Below, in pieces: positions 8,432-16,953 of a DNA stretch of 34,331 nt. Each line of letters begins with the position of its first letter. Position 1 is the first letter of the stretch. Both the position numbers and the translations under genes were made by a program. The notes under the pieces were generated by a model. That model saw only the letters and a program-made list of their open reading frames with translations. It was not told the origin of the DNA and ran no database searches. The stretch is taken from the NCBI GenBank assembly GCA_944388495.1, contig CALXIZ010000082.1, positions 1-34,331 of the forward strand, read 5' to 3'. The DNA is from an uncultured Clostridia bacterium. GTDB taxonomy: Bacteria; Bacillota; Clostridia; Peptostreptococcales; Anaerovoracaceae.

Positions 8432-9018
8432 GAGGCTTCAGAAAAAAACTTTCATATTTCGCCTGAAACCTCTGGCGGAACGAAAATCCGTGTGTCGCAC
8501 ATGAAAAAGCCGAAAAATGAGGAAGAAAGTCGTCTTCTTTCGCAAAAGCATGACAATCCGGTATTTTACGCTGTGCCTGCCTCATTTTGATCTTTCCGCG
8601 CGACCAGTCGCGGGCCGCTGCTACCGCTTCAGCCGGTCGTCTCTCACCGGGATACTTTTTCTCCAGTTTTCCGGCAGATTCCCCGGCCAGATCCAGCGCC
8701 CACAATACCAGAATCCTTCGGTCTCTGCCTTCGAACAGCAGCATCAGATCCTGAAGATACTGCGAATCTTTAGTGAATAAAATCTGATTTCCGTTTTTCA
8801 GTCTCTTTTTCACATCTTCGATCCAGTTCATCCTGTTCCTCCCTCAGTTTTGCTCATAAAGTCATGTAAATTTTGCTCTTATTTTCCACTTCTCCTGATA
8901 TCTATATCACAATTTCACGGAAGTGAAAATCCTTTCCTGCATATGGGAGTATCCGCACCTGGCGCCGCGCGAAATATCCCGTACGGCTGCCCGGAGAATG
9001 CCGGCTGATGCGGACAGT

Positions 9019-9062
9019 AAAAAGGCACCGCCCGATATGGCTGTGCCGCATGTCTTTTTTTT
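9019..9062. terminator. Bidirectional terminator downstream of the aldo/keto reductase
   Basis: GGCAC ... GTGCC stem (9024-9028 with 9043-9047, plus inner GCC/GGC pairs), with AAAAA at 9019-9023 and T8 at 9055-9062. On the minus strand it begins just after the reductase stop and ends in TTTTT. 8832-9018 otherwise holds only the RBS of the next gene and a small TTTCAC/GTGAAA dyad at 8913-8928. Confidence 0.75.
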
Positions 9063-9065
9063 GCT

Positions 9066-9941
<876 letters not shown>

Positions 9942-9974
9942 TTATCTTTTTTCTTCTTCGTTCTTTCTGTCTTT

Positions 9975-10004
9975 ATTCTATCCGTGCTGACGGAAAATGT
10001 ACAA
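9975..10004 (-). promoter_or_regulatory. Probable promoter of the aldo/keto reductase
   Basis: Minus-strand TAGAAT (9980-9975, 5/6 to consensus) with TTGTAC (10004-9999, 3/6) and an 18-base spacer. The predicted start is near 9968. The weak -35 fits an activated promoter with the LysR box upstream. Confidence 0.5.
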
Positions 10005-10022
10005 TACCGATAGGAAAATGTG

Positions 10023-10041
10023 CTATAATTTTAAATTATAG
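10023..10041. promoter_or_regulatory. 19-base LysR-type palindrome between reductase and lysR
   Basis: CTATAATTT-T-AAATTATAG, perfect 9-bp arms, containing the T-N11-A pattern of LysR regulators. It is centred at about -64 relative to the predicted reductase start, the usual recognition-site position for LysR activators. Its left arm also provides a TATAAT (10025-10030) that could serve as the -10 for the lysR gene, consistent with autoregulation. Confidence 0.65.
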
Positions 10042-10171
10042 TGATACCTGCAGTGATGCATGCTGTCTATCCGTCCGTATTCTCAGGATACGACTCACGG
10101 CAGGGATAACGGAATATCACAATAAACCGGAGCATCGCAGCAACCGGGTATCACAGCAAGGAGGACGAAAT

Positions 10172-11056
10172 ATGATCGAACTTTCTCTTTTAAGACAGTT
10201 CCTCTCCTTTGCGGAGTGCGGAACGCTTTCCGCCGCTTCCGAACAACTTCACATCTCCCAACCCGCGCTGACTCATTCCATGCAGAAGCTGGAGGAACTG
10301 ATGGAAGTCCCTCTGTTTGACAGAAAGAAAAACAGGATCACACTCAATGAAAACGGCCGTCTTCTGGCGGAACATGCTGCAAAGCTTCTGGATCAGGAGC
10401 AGGATATGATCGAGCGCATCCGGCGCTTCGACAGAAGCAGGCGGACGATTACCCTCGGTTCCTGCGCTCCTGTTCCGGTAGCAGATCTCGTTCCTCTGCT
10501 TACGCGCCTTTTTGACGGGATGACCATCGCTTCCGAAATTTGCGGAAGTGACGGAGAACTGTGCGCCGGACTGCGAAAAAACCGGTATCAGTTGGTCGTT
10601 TTGTCCGAAAAGCCGGAAGCTGACGACATGTATTTCTTTGCCTATCGTCAGGAGAAATTGTTTCTCGCTCTGCCCCTTGAGCATCCGTTGGCTTCCCTTT
10701 CCAAAATCCGTCTCAGCGATATCGACGGACAAAATCTCCTGCTGTATACAAAAATCGGTTTCTGGCATAACATGTGCCGGGAAAAACTTCCGAATGCGCA
10801 TTTTCTTTTTATGAACGAGCAGAGCGCTTTTAATGAAGTGGCTGAAACCAGCGCCTTTCCTTCTTTTATTTCGGATGCATTTGCGATTCCCGAGACGTAT
10901 GCCGGCCGAAAAAAAGTCGTTCCCATTCTGGATCCGGAAGCGTCAGTCACTTACTACTGTACCTGCCTCCTCACGGAAAGAAAAAGACTGGAGCCTCTCT
11001 TTCACGCACTGCGCAGCACAGGGCAGTACCATACATCACGCCGTGATCTGCCCTGA
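10172..11056 (+). CDS. LysR-family transcriptional regulator
   Basis: DNA-binding regulator, 294 aa, normal family length. The N-terminal winged helix-turn-helix (about 1-60) shows the LysR pattern: LLRQFLSFAECGTLSAASEQLHIS, QPALTHSMQKLEE, VPLFDRKKN. The C-terminal effector domain (about 90-285) is periplasmic-binding-protein-like, with the conserved RQEKLFLALPLEHPLA stretch. The start has AAGGAGG at 10158-10164. It is divergent from the aldo/keto reductase, with a LysR-type palindrome between, so the reductase is the obvious target. The effector molecule is unknown. Confidence 0.94.
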   Translation: MIELSLLRQFLSFAECGTLSAASEQLHISQPALTHSMQKLEELMEVPLFDRKKNRITLNENGRLLAEHAAKLLDQEQDMIERIRRFDRSRRTITLGSCAPVPVADLVPLLTRLFDGMTIASEICGSDGELCAGLRKNRYQLVVLSEKPEADDMYFFAYRQEKLFLALPLEHPLASLSKIRLSDIDGQNLLLYTKIGFWHNMCREKLPNAHFLFMNEQSAFNEVAETSAFPSFISDAFAIPETYAGRKKVVPILDPEASVTYYCTCLLTERKRLEPLFHALRSTGQYHTSRRDLP

Positions 11057-11119
11057 TTTTCCCGGGATGTACCGCGTAAAAACTGATACACCCATAGTAT
11101 ATTCCATGCAATTTTGTTC

Positions 11120-11149
11120 TTGAAATTTTCTGAAAGTGTATAGTATAAT
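11120..11149 (+). promoter_or_regulatory. Promoter TTGAAA-18-TATAAT with no gene behind it
   Basis: TTGAAA (11120-11125), 18 bases, TATAAT (11144-11149). The predicted start is near 11156. No reading frame with an RBS follows before the terminator at 11180-11229. Confidence 0.55.
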
Positions 11150-11155
11150 ATTTCC

Positions 11156-11229
11156 GTTAAGAACGCGTATAATGGTTCAGGGGCTGTCGCGTTAACGATA
11201 AATAATCGTTAGGGCGGCAGCCCCTTTTT
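11156..11229 (+). ncRNA. Candidate small RNA (about 74 nt) ending in a strong terminator
   Basis: Between the promoter at 11120-11149 and the T-run at 11225-11229 lies a 74-base non-coding segment. It consists mostly of a long hairpin with a short single-stranded 5' part. No known RNA family is recognised. It could equally be just the lysR terminator with an accidental promoter match. Confidence 0.3.
11180..11229 (+). terminator. Rho-independent terminator (long GGGGCTG...CAGCCCC hairpin)
   Basis: GGGGCTG (11180-11186) pairs with CAGCCCC (11218-11224); an inner ACGAT/ATCGT stem caps the hairpin and TTTTT follows at 11225-11229. It serves lysR and/or the candidate small RNA. It lacks a T-run in the reverse direction. 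Confidence 0.8.
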
Positions 11230-11295
11230 CTGTTTTTCTGACCTGTATCTCAGGTTTTCCGGCCGCACTGTTTCCGGTCGTTTTTCCGCTTTCCG

Positions 11296-11658
11296 CTATT
11301 CCTCCATCTTCGAGCCGTTGATAGCGTCATAACCTGTCTCGCCCGTCCGGATCCGGATAACGGTATCGAGATCATAAGCGAAGATCTTACCGTCGCCGTA
11401 ATGACCGGTGGCAGCGGAGGAGCGGATCGCATCGATGGCGATTTTTTCCCATTTCTCATCGGAAACGACGATTTCAAACTTTACCTTCGGCAGAAGCTGC
11501 GTATATACCTTCTGTCCCCGCACGACGCCGGCACAGCCGCGCTGCGTTCCGCAGCCCATAACCTGATATACGGTAATCCCTGTAATCTCTGCCGCCGTCA
11601 GTGCATCCAGCACATCCTGCAGCTTTTCTTCTCTCACGATCGCTTCTATTTTCCTCAT
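11296..11658 (-). CDS. P-II family nitrogen regulatory protein
   Basis: Small trimeric nitrogen/2-oxoglutarate/ATP sensor, 120 aa. The P-II core is clear: MRKIEAIVREEKL start, GITVYQVMGCG, LPKVKFEIVV after the T-loop, and the C-terminal GHYGDGKIFAYDLD and IRIRTGETGYDAI segment. The start at ATG 11658 has AGGGAG upstream; the frame extends further upstream but without homology. The T-loop is unusual: where GlnB/GlnK have YRGAEY with Tyr51 as the uridylylation target, this one reads VRGQKVYTQ, with Val at the aligned position and Tyr one residue later. It follows amt by 46 bases in the same operon, so it most likely binds and gates that ammonium channel like GlnK. Confidence 0.94.
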   Translation of the reverse strand: MRKIEAIVREEKLQDVLDALTAAEITGITVYQVMGCGTQRGCAGVVRGQKVYTQLLPKVKFEIVVSDEKWEKIAIDAIRSSAATGHYGDGKIFAYDLDTVIRIRTGETGYDAINGSKMEE

Positions 11659-11704
11659 ATCTTCACACTCCCTGTTTTTTCTTTCTGTTCCCCGTTTTGC
11701 CGCA

Positions 11705-12946
11705 TCAGTCGAGACCGTTAAACGACGGATACGCCGATTCACCGTGCTCTGTCATGTCCAGGCCGACCTTTTCATCGTGCTCCGTCACTCTGAGCTTCGT
11801 GAAGATACGCACGATTCCGGCACAGATCAGCGTTCCCGCCACGGAAACGACGATCGTGATGACAATGCCGATGAGCTGTGCGCGGAACAGACGGAAATCT
11901 CCGTATACGAGACCGTCCCACTGCGCGACGGAATTGATATCGCTCCTTGCAAAAAGTCCTGTGGCGATGCCGCCCCAGATACCGCCGATTCCGTGGCATC
12001 CGAAAGCGTCCAGCGCGTCGTCATATCCGAACTTCTTCTTGAGCACCGATACAGAGAAGTAACAGATCGGGCTGACGAGAAGGCCGATAATCAGCGACGC
12101 CCAGATCGGAACGAATCCGGCGCCCGGTGTGATCGCCACCAGACCGACGACGCCGCCTGTGCAGGCGCCGATGACGGTCGGTTTCCCCGTCTTGACCGTA
12201 TCGATCAGCATCCAGGAGATCAGACCTGCGGCCGCAGACGTATTTGTCGTCATCAGAGCATGGACAGCGAGGCCGTCGGCTGCCAGAGCGCTGCCCGCAT
12301 TAAATCCGAACCATCCGAACCAGAGAAGGAACGCCCCGAGAACGACGAACGGAACATTATGCGGACGTACCGAAACCTGTTCATAACCGGAGCGCTTTCC
12401 GAGAAGAATCGCGAGTACCAGACCCGATATGCCGGAACTGATATGTACGACGTTTCCGCCTGCGAAGTCCACGGACCCGATCTCCGCCAGAAAGCCGCCG
12501 GAGCCCCATACCATATGCGCCATCGGATAATATACTACGACGGACCACAGAATGATAAAAAGGAATAACGCCTTAAATTTCATGCGTCCGGCCACCGCAC
12601 CGGTGATCAGTGCCGGCGTGATGATGGCGAACATCATCTGAAAGGCAGCAAATAAGAGCGCAGGGAGTGAATCCGAATAACCGCCCGGCTCCCAGCCGAC
12701 TCCGTTCAGAAATACCGATTCGAACGTACCGATAATTCCTCCCACATTCCCCGAAAACGAAAGAGAATATCCTATGATAACCCACATGATCGATGCCAGA
12801 CCGATGATAAAGACCGATGACATCATCGTATTCAGTACATTTTTTCTTCTCGACAGCCCGCCGTAGAAAAACGCCAGACCGGGTGTCATGAGAAATACAA
12901 ATGCCGCTGATATCAGTATAAATGCAACATTTCCCGTATCAATCAT
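11705..12946 (-). CDS. amt: Ammonium transporter
   Basis: Amt/MEP/Rh channel for ammonium uptake, 413 aa with about 11 membrane helices. Hallmarks are visible: FFYGGLSRRKN after helix 1, FAGGNVVHIS with the first pore histidine, GFNAGSALAADG, and AFGCHGIGGIWG with the second pore histidine. The start has CAGGAGG before ATG 12946. The P-II gene follows directly, the common amt-glnK arrangement in which P-II plugs the channel when nitrogen is sufficient. Upstream are a strong promoter, two TTGTATACA-type operator boxes and a terminator-like hairpin at the very start of the leader, suggesting control at both initiation and elongation. Confidence 0.96.
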   Translation of the reverse strand: MIDTGNVAFILISAAFVFLMTPGLAFFYGGLSRRKNVLNTMMSSVFIIGLASIMWVIIGYSLSFSGNVGGIIGTFESVFLNGVGWEPGGYSDSLPALLFAAFQMMFAIITPALITGAVAGRMKFKALFLFIILWSVVVYYPMAHMVWGSGGFLAEIGSVDFAGGNVVHISSGISGLVLAILLGKRSGYEQVSVRPHNVPFVVLGAFLLWFGWFGFNAGSALAADGLAVHALMTTNTSAAAGLISWMLIDTVKTGKPTVIGACTGGVVGLVAITPGAGFVPIWASLIIGLLVSPICYFSVSVLKKKFGYDDALDAFGCHGIGGIWGGIATGLFARSDINSVAQWDGLVYGDFRLFRAQLIGIVITIVVSVAGTLICAGIVRIFTKLRVTEHDEKVGLDMTEHGESAYPSFNGLD

Positions 12947-13052
12947 CTTTTCTTACCTCCTGTAACAAAACGGCAAGACTCCATCATGGCCATAAGGAAA
13001 TCCGCCCGTGTGTCCCCGCCCGCCTTCGGACAGGTATTCACACCGGAAAAGT

Positions 13053-13089
13053 AAAAAAGGAGTCCACGGGCGTCTGCCTGTGAACTCCT
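13053..13089 (-). terminator. Terminator-like hairpin in the amt leader
   Basis: On the minus strand, AGGAGT (13089-13084) pairs with ACTCCT (13063-13058), with inner CAC/GTG and GGC/GCC pairs around an AGAC loop, followed by TTTTTT (13058-13053). It lies within about 10 bases of the predicted start and 107 bases before the amt ATG, so it would stop transcription early unless relieved. It acts as a leader attenuator by position; the relieving factor is unknown. Confidence 0.7.
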
Positions 13090-13102
13090 TTGTTCGAGAT
13101 TC

Positions 13103-13130
13103 ATTCTAACACATTGTATACAAATGTCAA
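13103..13130 (-). promoter_or_regulatory. amt-P-II operon promoter (TTGACA-16-TAGAAT)
   Basis: Minus-strand TTGACA (13130-13125), 16-base spacer, TAGAAT (13108-13103). The predicted start is near 13096. 13146-13243, between this and the ATPase stop codon, shows no clear terminator or gene. Confidence 0.8.
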
Positions 13131-13145
13131 GAAGATTGTATACAT
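13114..13145. promoter_or_regulatory. Twin operator boxes TTGTATACAA / TTGTATACAT at the amt promoter
   Basis: TTGTATACAA, a perfect 10-bp palindrome (13114-13123), lies between -35 and -10. TTGTATACAT (13136-13145) lies just upstream of -35. Centres are 22 bases apart, two helical turns. TTGTATACAA-type dyads are typical of GntR-family regulators; none is encoded in this window. Confidence 0.6.
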
Positions 13146-13243
13146 TTTTTGATTTTTTTCTTTATCAGATTCCTTTCCACGGATACCGCTCTCCCAAAAG
13201 CAGACATTCGGCCGCAGACAGAATCCGGTTCGGTGAATCCGCT

Positions 13244-15856
13244 CTACTTTCGGAAACTCATCCGCACCGCTTTCAGAATCTGAATGACTGCCAGGCTGGC
13301 GAGCGAAAGGCCGTATACCGTCAGAAGCTGCACGAGAGACAGAGGCTGCACCTTAAACAGCGTATGAAGGGCCGGAATCATCAGTACGAGATTGATCAGA
13401 ACAAAACCTGCTGCAAACGCGCCGATCAGATAGAGATTATTGAAAAATTTCTTCGTAAAAACGACCGGCGCCGCCGACTTACAGTTAAAGCCGTGCATCA
13501 GTCTTGAAATGCAGAGAGTGCCGAAAGCCATCGTACTCGCCAGAACGGCGTTTCCGCCGTTAAAATATCCCAGGCAGAATGCGGTCATCGTCGCCGCGGC
13601 AATACAGAAGCCTTCGATACCGACACGGCTGAGAAAACTTCTGTTCAGAATCGATTCGTCTGTCGGACGCGGCTTTTCTTTCATCACATCCTTACTGTGA
13701 GGCTCCAGTCCCAGCGCGATGGCCGGAAGACTGTCGGTCAGCAGATTGATGAACAGCAGATGCACCGGTGCAAAAGGAACGGGAAGGCCGGCGACGGCCG
13801 CAAACAGTACTGTCAGTATTCCGCCGAAATTGCCGGACAGAAGAAAGAGAATCGAATTTTTGATGTTCGCATAAATATTTCTTCCGTTTTCCACCGCCTT
13901 GACAATCGTGGCAAAATTATCATCTGTCAGCACCATGGAAGCCGCATCCTTCGACACCTCGCTGCCGGTAATTCCCATAGCGACGCCGATATCAGCCTGT
14001 TTGAGCGCCGGTGCGTCGTTGACGCCGTCTCCCGTCATGGCTACGATATTTCCCTTTTCCTGCCAGGCACGCACGATGCGGATCTTGTGTTCCGGCGATA
14101 CTCTCGCATAGACGGAAATTCCCTCCACATAATCTTTCAGTTCCTCATCGCTGAGACCGTCGATGGAAGATCCCTCACATGCCTCGGACTCCTCTCTCAG
14201 AATCCCGATGCGTTTAGCGATCGCCGCGGCTGTAATCCTGTGATCTCCGGTTATCATGACCGGACGGATTCCCGCGCGGATGCACTCCTCCACGGCCGCC
14301 TTTGATTCGACGCGCGGCGGATCCATCATCGCCACCAGACCGAGGAAGACAAAGTCCTGTTCATCATCCGTGCCGATTTCTTTCTGAGTGTCATATCTTT
14401 TATATGCGATCCCCAATACCCTGAGTCCCTGTTCGGAAAAAGAACGGTTCTGAGCTTCGATCTGCTGTACATCCTCATCCGTCAGCGCACGCACCCGATT
14501 GTCGCGCTGAATCCATGAGGTGCGTTTCATCAGAACGTCTACAGCTCCTTTTGTTATCATGGTATAACCGCCCTGCAGATTATGAAACGTGGACATCAGC
14601 TTTCTGTCGCTGTCAAAAGGAATCTCCGACAGTCTCGGATAAGCCATACGTACTCTCTCCGCCGGAACTCCCAGCTTATCTCCCAGATTGATCAGAGCCG
14701 TCTCCGTCGGATCGCCGATTTCAGAGCCGTTGATATTCGTCGAATCGTTGCAGAGAATCGTACAGCGCAGCATCTGCTGATGCAGAGGATCCTTCACATC
14801 TACCGCATCCGCCGGAATGACACTGCCGTCAGCATAATAATATTCCACTGTCATCTTATTCTGTGTCAGCGTCCCTGTCTTGTCCGAACAGATGACAGAT
14901 ACGCTTCCCAGTCCTTCCACCGCCTGCAGTCTGCGGATAATCGCTCCTTCCTTCGCCATTTTCTGAGTTCCGAAGGAAAGAACGATCGTCACAATAGAGC
15001 TGAGAGCCTCCGGAATCGCAGCCACCGCCAGAGCGATGGCGAACATGAAAGCATCTCCGGCCGATTCGCCGCGGAAGACATTGATTCCGAACAGTGCAGC
15101 ACAGAAAATGATGATCAGAACCGACAGCCTGCGTCCGAAATGATCGAGATTGACCTGCAGCGGAGTCTTTTTCTCTGATGTCGTCTTCAGAAGGCGTGCG
15201 ATCTTCCCCACCTCGGTGTTCATGCCGATATCGGTAACGAGAAACGTTCCTCTGCCGTAGGTTACAAAGCTGCCGGAAAAGACCATATTTTTCCTGTCTC
15301 CCAGAGCGGCTTCTCCTTCAATCACAGCCTCGTCCTTTTCTACGCCGAGACTTTCACCCGTCAGCGCGCTTTCATCGACTTTCAGGCTGGCATTTTCAAT
15401 CAGTCTGCCGTCTGCCGGAATGCAGTCCCCCGCTTCGATGCGGACTTCATCTCCCACCGTAATCTCACGGCCCGGAATTTCCACGAATACACCGTCTCTG
15501 AGCACTTTAGCCGTCGGAGCCGACATCTCCTTCAGGCTGCTGAGAGAATGCTCCGCTTTTACCGTCTGCACCGTTCCCAGAATCGCATTAATGACGATAA
15601 CGACCAGAATGACCAGTGTGCTTTCCCAGTCTCCGAGGATTCCGGAAACGACAGCTGCAATCATCAGAATGATGACCAGAAAGTCACGAAACTGTTCCAG
15701 AAAAATGAGCGGTATGCTCTTCTTTTTCCCCTCGATCAATTCATTGTACCCGTATTTCTGCTGATTCTGCCGCACCTGCTGTGCGGTCAGCGGCTGATCC
15801 GATCCGTTTACCTGCCGCCGGACCTCCGCCGGTTCCATCTGATAATATGTTTTCAT
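13244..15856 (-). CDS. P2A-type cation-transporting ATPase (Ca2+/Mn2+)
   Basis: P-type ATPase of 870 aa, typical length for bacterial SERCA/PMCA-like pumps, with about 10 membrane helices. It has the N-terminal cation ATPase domain, TGES (166-169) in the actuator domain, D325 in CSDKTGTLT as the phosphorylated residue, and TGDGVNDAPAL. Helix 4 has IPEAL (281-285), keeping the ion-binding Glu although the usual PEGLP is PEALSS. Helix 6 has NLLTD, matching the Asn/Asp ligands of Ca2+ site II. The start has AAGGAGG before ATG 15856. A yybP-ykoY Mn2+ riboswitch with terminator lies in its leader, so efflux of Mn2+ (or Mn2+ with Ca2+) is the best reading. Pumps of this group with this riboswitch are known in Bacillota. 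Confidence 0.93.
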   Translation of the reverse strand: MKTYYQMEPAEVRRQVNGSDQPLTAQQVRQNQQKYGYNELIEGKKKSIPLIFLEQFRDFLVIILMIAAVVSGILGDWESTLVILVVIVINAILGTVQTVKAEHSLSSLKEMSAPTAKVLRDGVFVEIPGREITVGDEVRIEAGDCIPADGRLIENASLKVDESALTGESLGVEKDEAVIEGEAALGDRKNMVFSGSFVTYGRGTFLVTDIGMNTEVGKIARLLKTTSEKKTPLQVNLDHFGRRLSVLIIIFCAALFGINVFRGESAGDAFMFAIALAVAAIPEALSSIVTIVLSFGTQKMAKEGAIIRRLQAVEGLGSVSVICSDKTGTLTQNKMTVEYYYADGSVIPADAVDVKDPLHQQMLRCTILCNDSTNINGSEIGDPTETALINLGDKLGVPAERVRMAYPRLSEIPFDSDRKLMSTFHNLQGGYTMITKGAVDVLMKRTSWIQRDNRVRALTDEDVQQIEAQNRSFSEQGLRVLGIAYKRYDTQKEIGTDDEQDFVFLGLVAMMDPPRVESKAAVEECIRAGIRPVMITGDHRITAAAIAKRIGILREESEACEGSSIDGLSDEELKDYVEGISVYARVSPEHKIRIVRAWQEKGNIVAMTGDGVNDAPALKQADIGVAMGITGSEVSKDAASMVLTDDNFATIVKAVENGRNIYANIKNSILFLLSGNFGGILTVLFAAVAGLPVPFAPVHLLFINLLTDSLPAIALGLEPHSKDVMKEKPRPTDESILNRSFLSRVGIEGFCIAAATMTAFCLGYFNGGNAVLASTMAFGTLCISRLMHGFNCKSAAPVVFTKKFFNNLYLIGAFAAGFVLINLVLMIPALHTLFKVQPLSLVQLLTVYGLSLASLAVIQILKAVRMSFRK

Positions 15857-15960
15857 GCTGTTCCTCCTTTTCCTTCCGCTTTACACACAGATTTCCGCCT
15901 GTCCGGTATTTTCCCGGAAAACAGAAGCACGCAGACCGGTATTTTCCTCGTAAAAAGAAT

Positions 15961-16106
15961 AAAAAAAGACTTTTATTGCACTTTAAAAGTGCAATAAAAG
16001 TCTTGCTATTTCATTACGATACGGGCCGGGTGAAAATACGGCCGGGGCTGGCGACATCGTAAACGCCGCTTCCGGATGGAATCTGCGTCAGCTACTCCCT
16101 TTTATT
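15961..16106 (-). ncRNA. yybP-ykoY manganese riboswitch with terminator
   Basis: Read on the minus strand. P1 is AATAAAAG (16106-16099) with CTTTTATT (16000-15993). Next come the signature GGAGTAGC (16098-16091), a P2 hairpin around TTCC-ATCC-GGAA, a P3 of TTACGAT with ATCGTAA, a P4 of GGCCG with CGGCC, and the second signature TAGCAAGA ending near 16001. The expression platform is a perfect 19-bp hairpin (15966-15984 with 15986-16004) with T7 at 15967-15961. The CTTTTATT strand is shared: in P1 it forms the aptamer, otherwise it pairs into the terminator. Mn2+ binding should therefore stabilise P1 and switch the ATPase on. The rest of 15857-15960 is leader with the RBS. Confidence 0.88.
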
Positions 16107-16113
16107 TTTCATC

Positions 16114-16142
16114 AGCCTAACAGATTCCGCCGCCTGTGTCAA
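16114..16142 (-). promoter_or_regulatory. Promoter of the riboswitch-ATPase transcript
   Basis: Minus-strand TTGACA (16142-16137), 17-base spacer, TAGGCT (16119-16114). The predicted start is near 16107, immediately ahead of riboswitch P1, which supports both calls. The -10 matches only 3/6. Confidence 0.6.
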
Positions 16143-16170
16143 TACATCAGACGTTTTTCAGGCCTTTTCT

Positions 16171-16884
16171 TCAGGCGTTTTTGTTTACAATCCTCGATTC
16201 GTATTTTCCTGTCTCGATATCGATGAAACGGACGAAAAGAGATACTTTATTCGATTCGTCCAGAGAATTCCAGATCTTCTCTGTCAGCTCGCCGATCCCG
16301 CCCTCGATCTTAACCGGAGTCGGCTCGCCCTCAAAGCTCGGAAGCGGCGTGCCGTCATCCACATAGGTATGCAGATATCGTCCCGTGCCGGGCTTCGGAT
16401 TTTCATACGCGAAGGTATAACGGTTGCAGGACTGCGGATTATCGATATCACTTTTCAGAATCGACATCGCAAAATTGAAATGTCCTTCGCTGACTTTGAG
16501 AATGCCGCTGATTCTCGGCGTGTAATTCGGCTCATCCGGCTCGAAAATTCTCGTGCGCAGAGCCTGTTCAAATGTCATCTGCTGATTCATCAGATCATAG
16601 ACAGTGTCTGTCTGATCCCCGTTTGTGACGATCGTCTTGTTTCCGAGCACACGCACCGGCGCGTAAATGATCAGACTCGGATCGCTGACCTTTGACGGGT
16701 CATATGCCTGCGTGCGGATGCCCTCTCCGTCTTCGACGAAGACACGGTTACGGCTGTTTTCGCTTCTTCCCATGATAAAGTAAGCGGTGACCGCCTTCTT
16801 TCCGTCCTCCGAACGGCCGATGATGATTCCTCTTCCCGGGTAGGATGTGCTCTTCAGTTCCTGTTCGAGTGATACGATTTTCAT
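16171..16884 (-). CDS. IMP cyclohydrolase (PurO-type)
   Basis: Predicted enzyme of the last purine step, closing FAICAR to IMP, 237 aa. It matches the archaeal-type PurO family seen also in Clostridia, not the PurH bifunctional type: PGRGIIIGRSEDGKKA near the N terminus, the AYFIMGRSENSRNRVF strand, YAPVRVLGN, and the late GTGRYLHTYVDDG segment. The start has TAGGAGGAG before ATG 16884. It lies 69 bases after the cysteine-cluster gene on the same strand and is probably cotranscribed with it. No other purine genes are present. No clear terminator separates it from the downstream ATPase promoter. Family assignment is from memory of motifs and is good but not certain. Confidence 0.85.
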   Translation of the reverse strand: MKIVSLEQELKSTSYPGRGIIIGRSEDGKKAVTAYFIMGRSENSRNRVFVEDGEGIRTQAYDPSKVSDPSLIIYAPVRVLGNKTIVTNGDQTDTVYDLMNQQMTFEQALRTRIFEPDEPNYTPRISGILKVSEGHFNFAMSILKSDIDNPQSCNRYTFAYENPKPGTGRYLHTYVDDGTPLPSFEGEPTPVKIEGGIGELTEKIWNSLDESNKVSLFVRFIDIETGKYESRIVNKNA

Positions 16885-16953
16885 GTCAATTCTCCTCCTA
16901 AATATGCAAATGCACAGCTGACGTTCATCCGTCAGCCGGTTGAACTGCCTTTT

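Larger units (their letters stand above)
8373..8831 (-). pseudogene. 3'-degraded gene resembling small immunity proteins (Imm5-like)
   Basis: 152-codon frame with a good start (GAGGGAGG before ATG 8831). Residues 1 to about 100 read as a real protein: a helical segment with RRILVLWALDLA, YPGERRPAEA and AQRKIPDCHAFAKE. From memory this resembles the helical 'putative immunity protein' (Imm5-like) group, whose members continue past CHA with a second conserved half containing GHA and a PIYELT-like run. Here the frame after HAFAKE is a Phe/Arg-rich sequence with none of those motifs and runs through the tetR promoter to stop at 8373. I infer a deletion or frameshift that removed the 3' half. No toxin gene lies nearby. 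The family name is tentative; the degraded end is better supported. Confidence 0.5.

Noticed and set aside
11180..11224. Long GGGGCTG hairpin as a mobile repeat end
   Set aside because: It is followed by TTTTT, lacks target-site duplications, and no second copy was noticed in the window.
11744..12568. 274-codon open frame opposite amt
   Set aside because: Shadow of amt; the composition is His/Arg/Asp-rich and there is no RBS or homology.
15966..16004. 39-base perfect palindrome as a miniature transposon or ordinary gene-end terminator
   Set aside because: It shares a strand with riboswitch P1 and has a T-run toward the ATPase gene, so it is the riboswitch expression platform.
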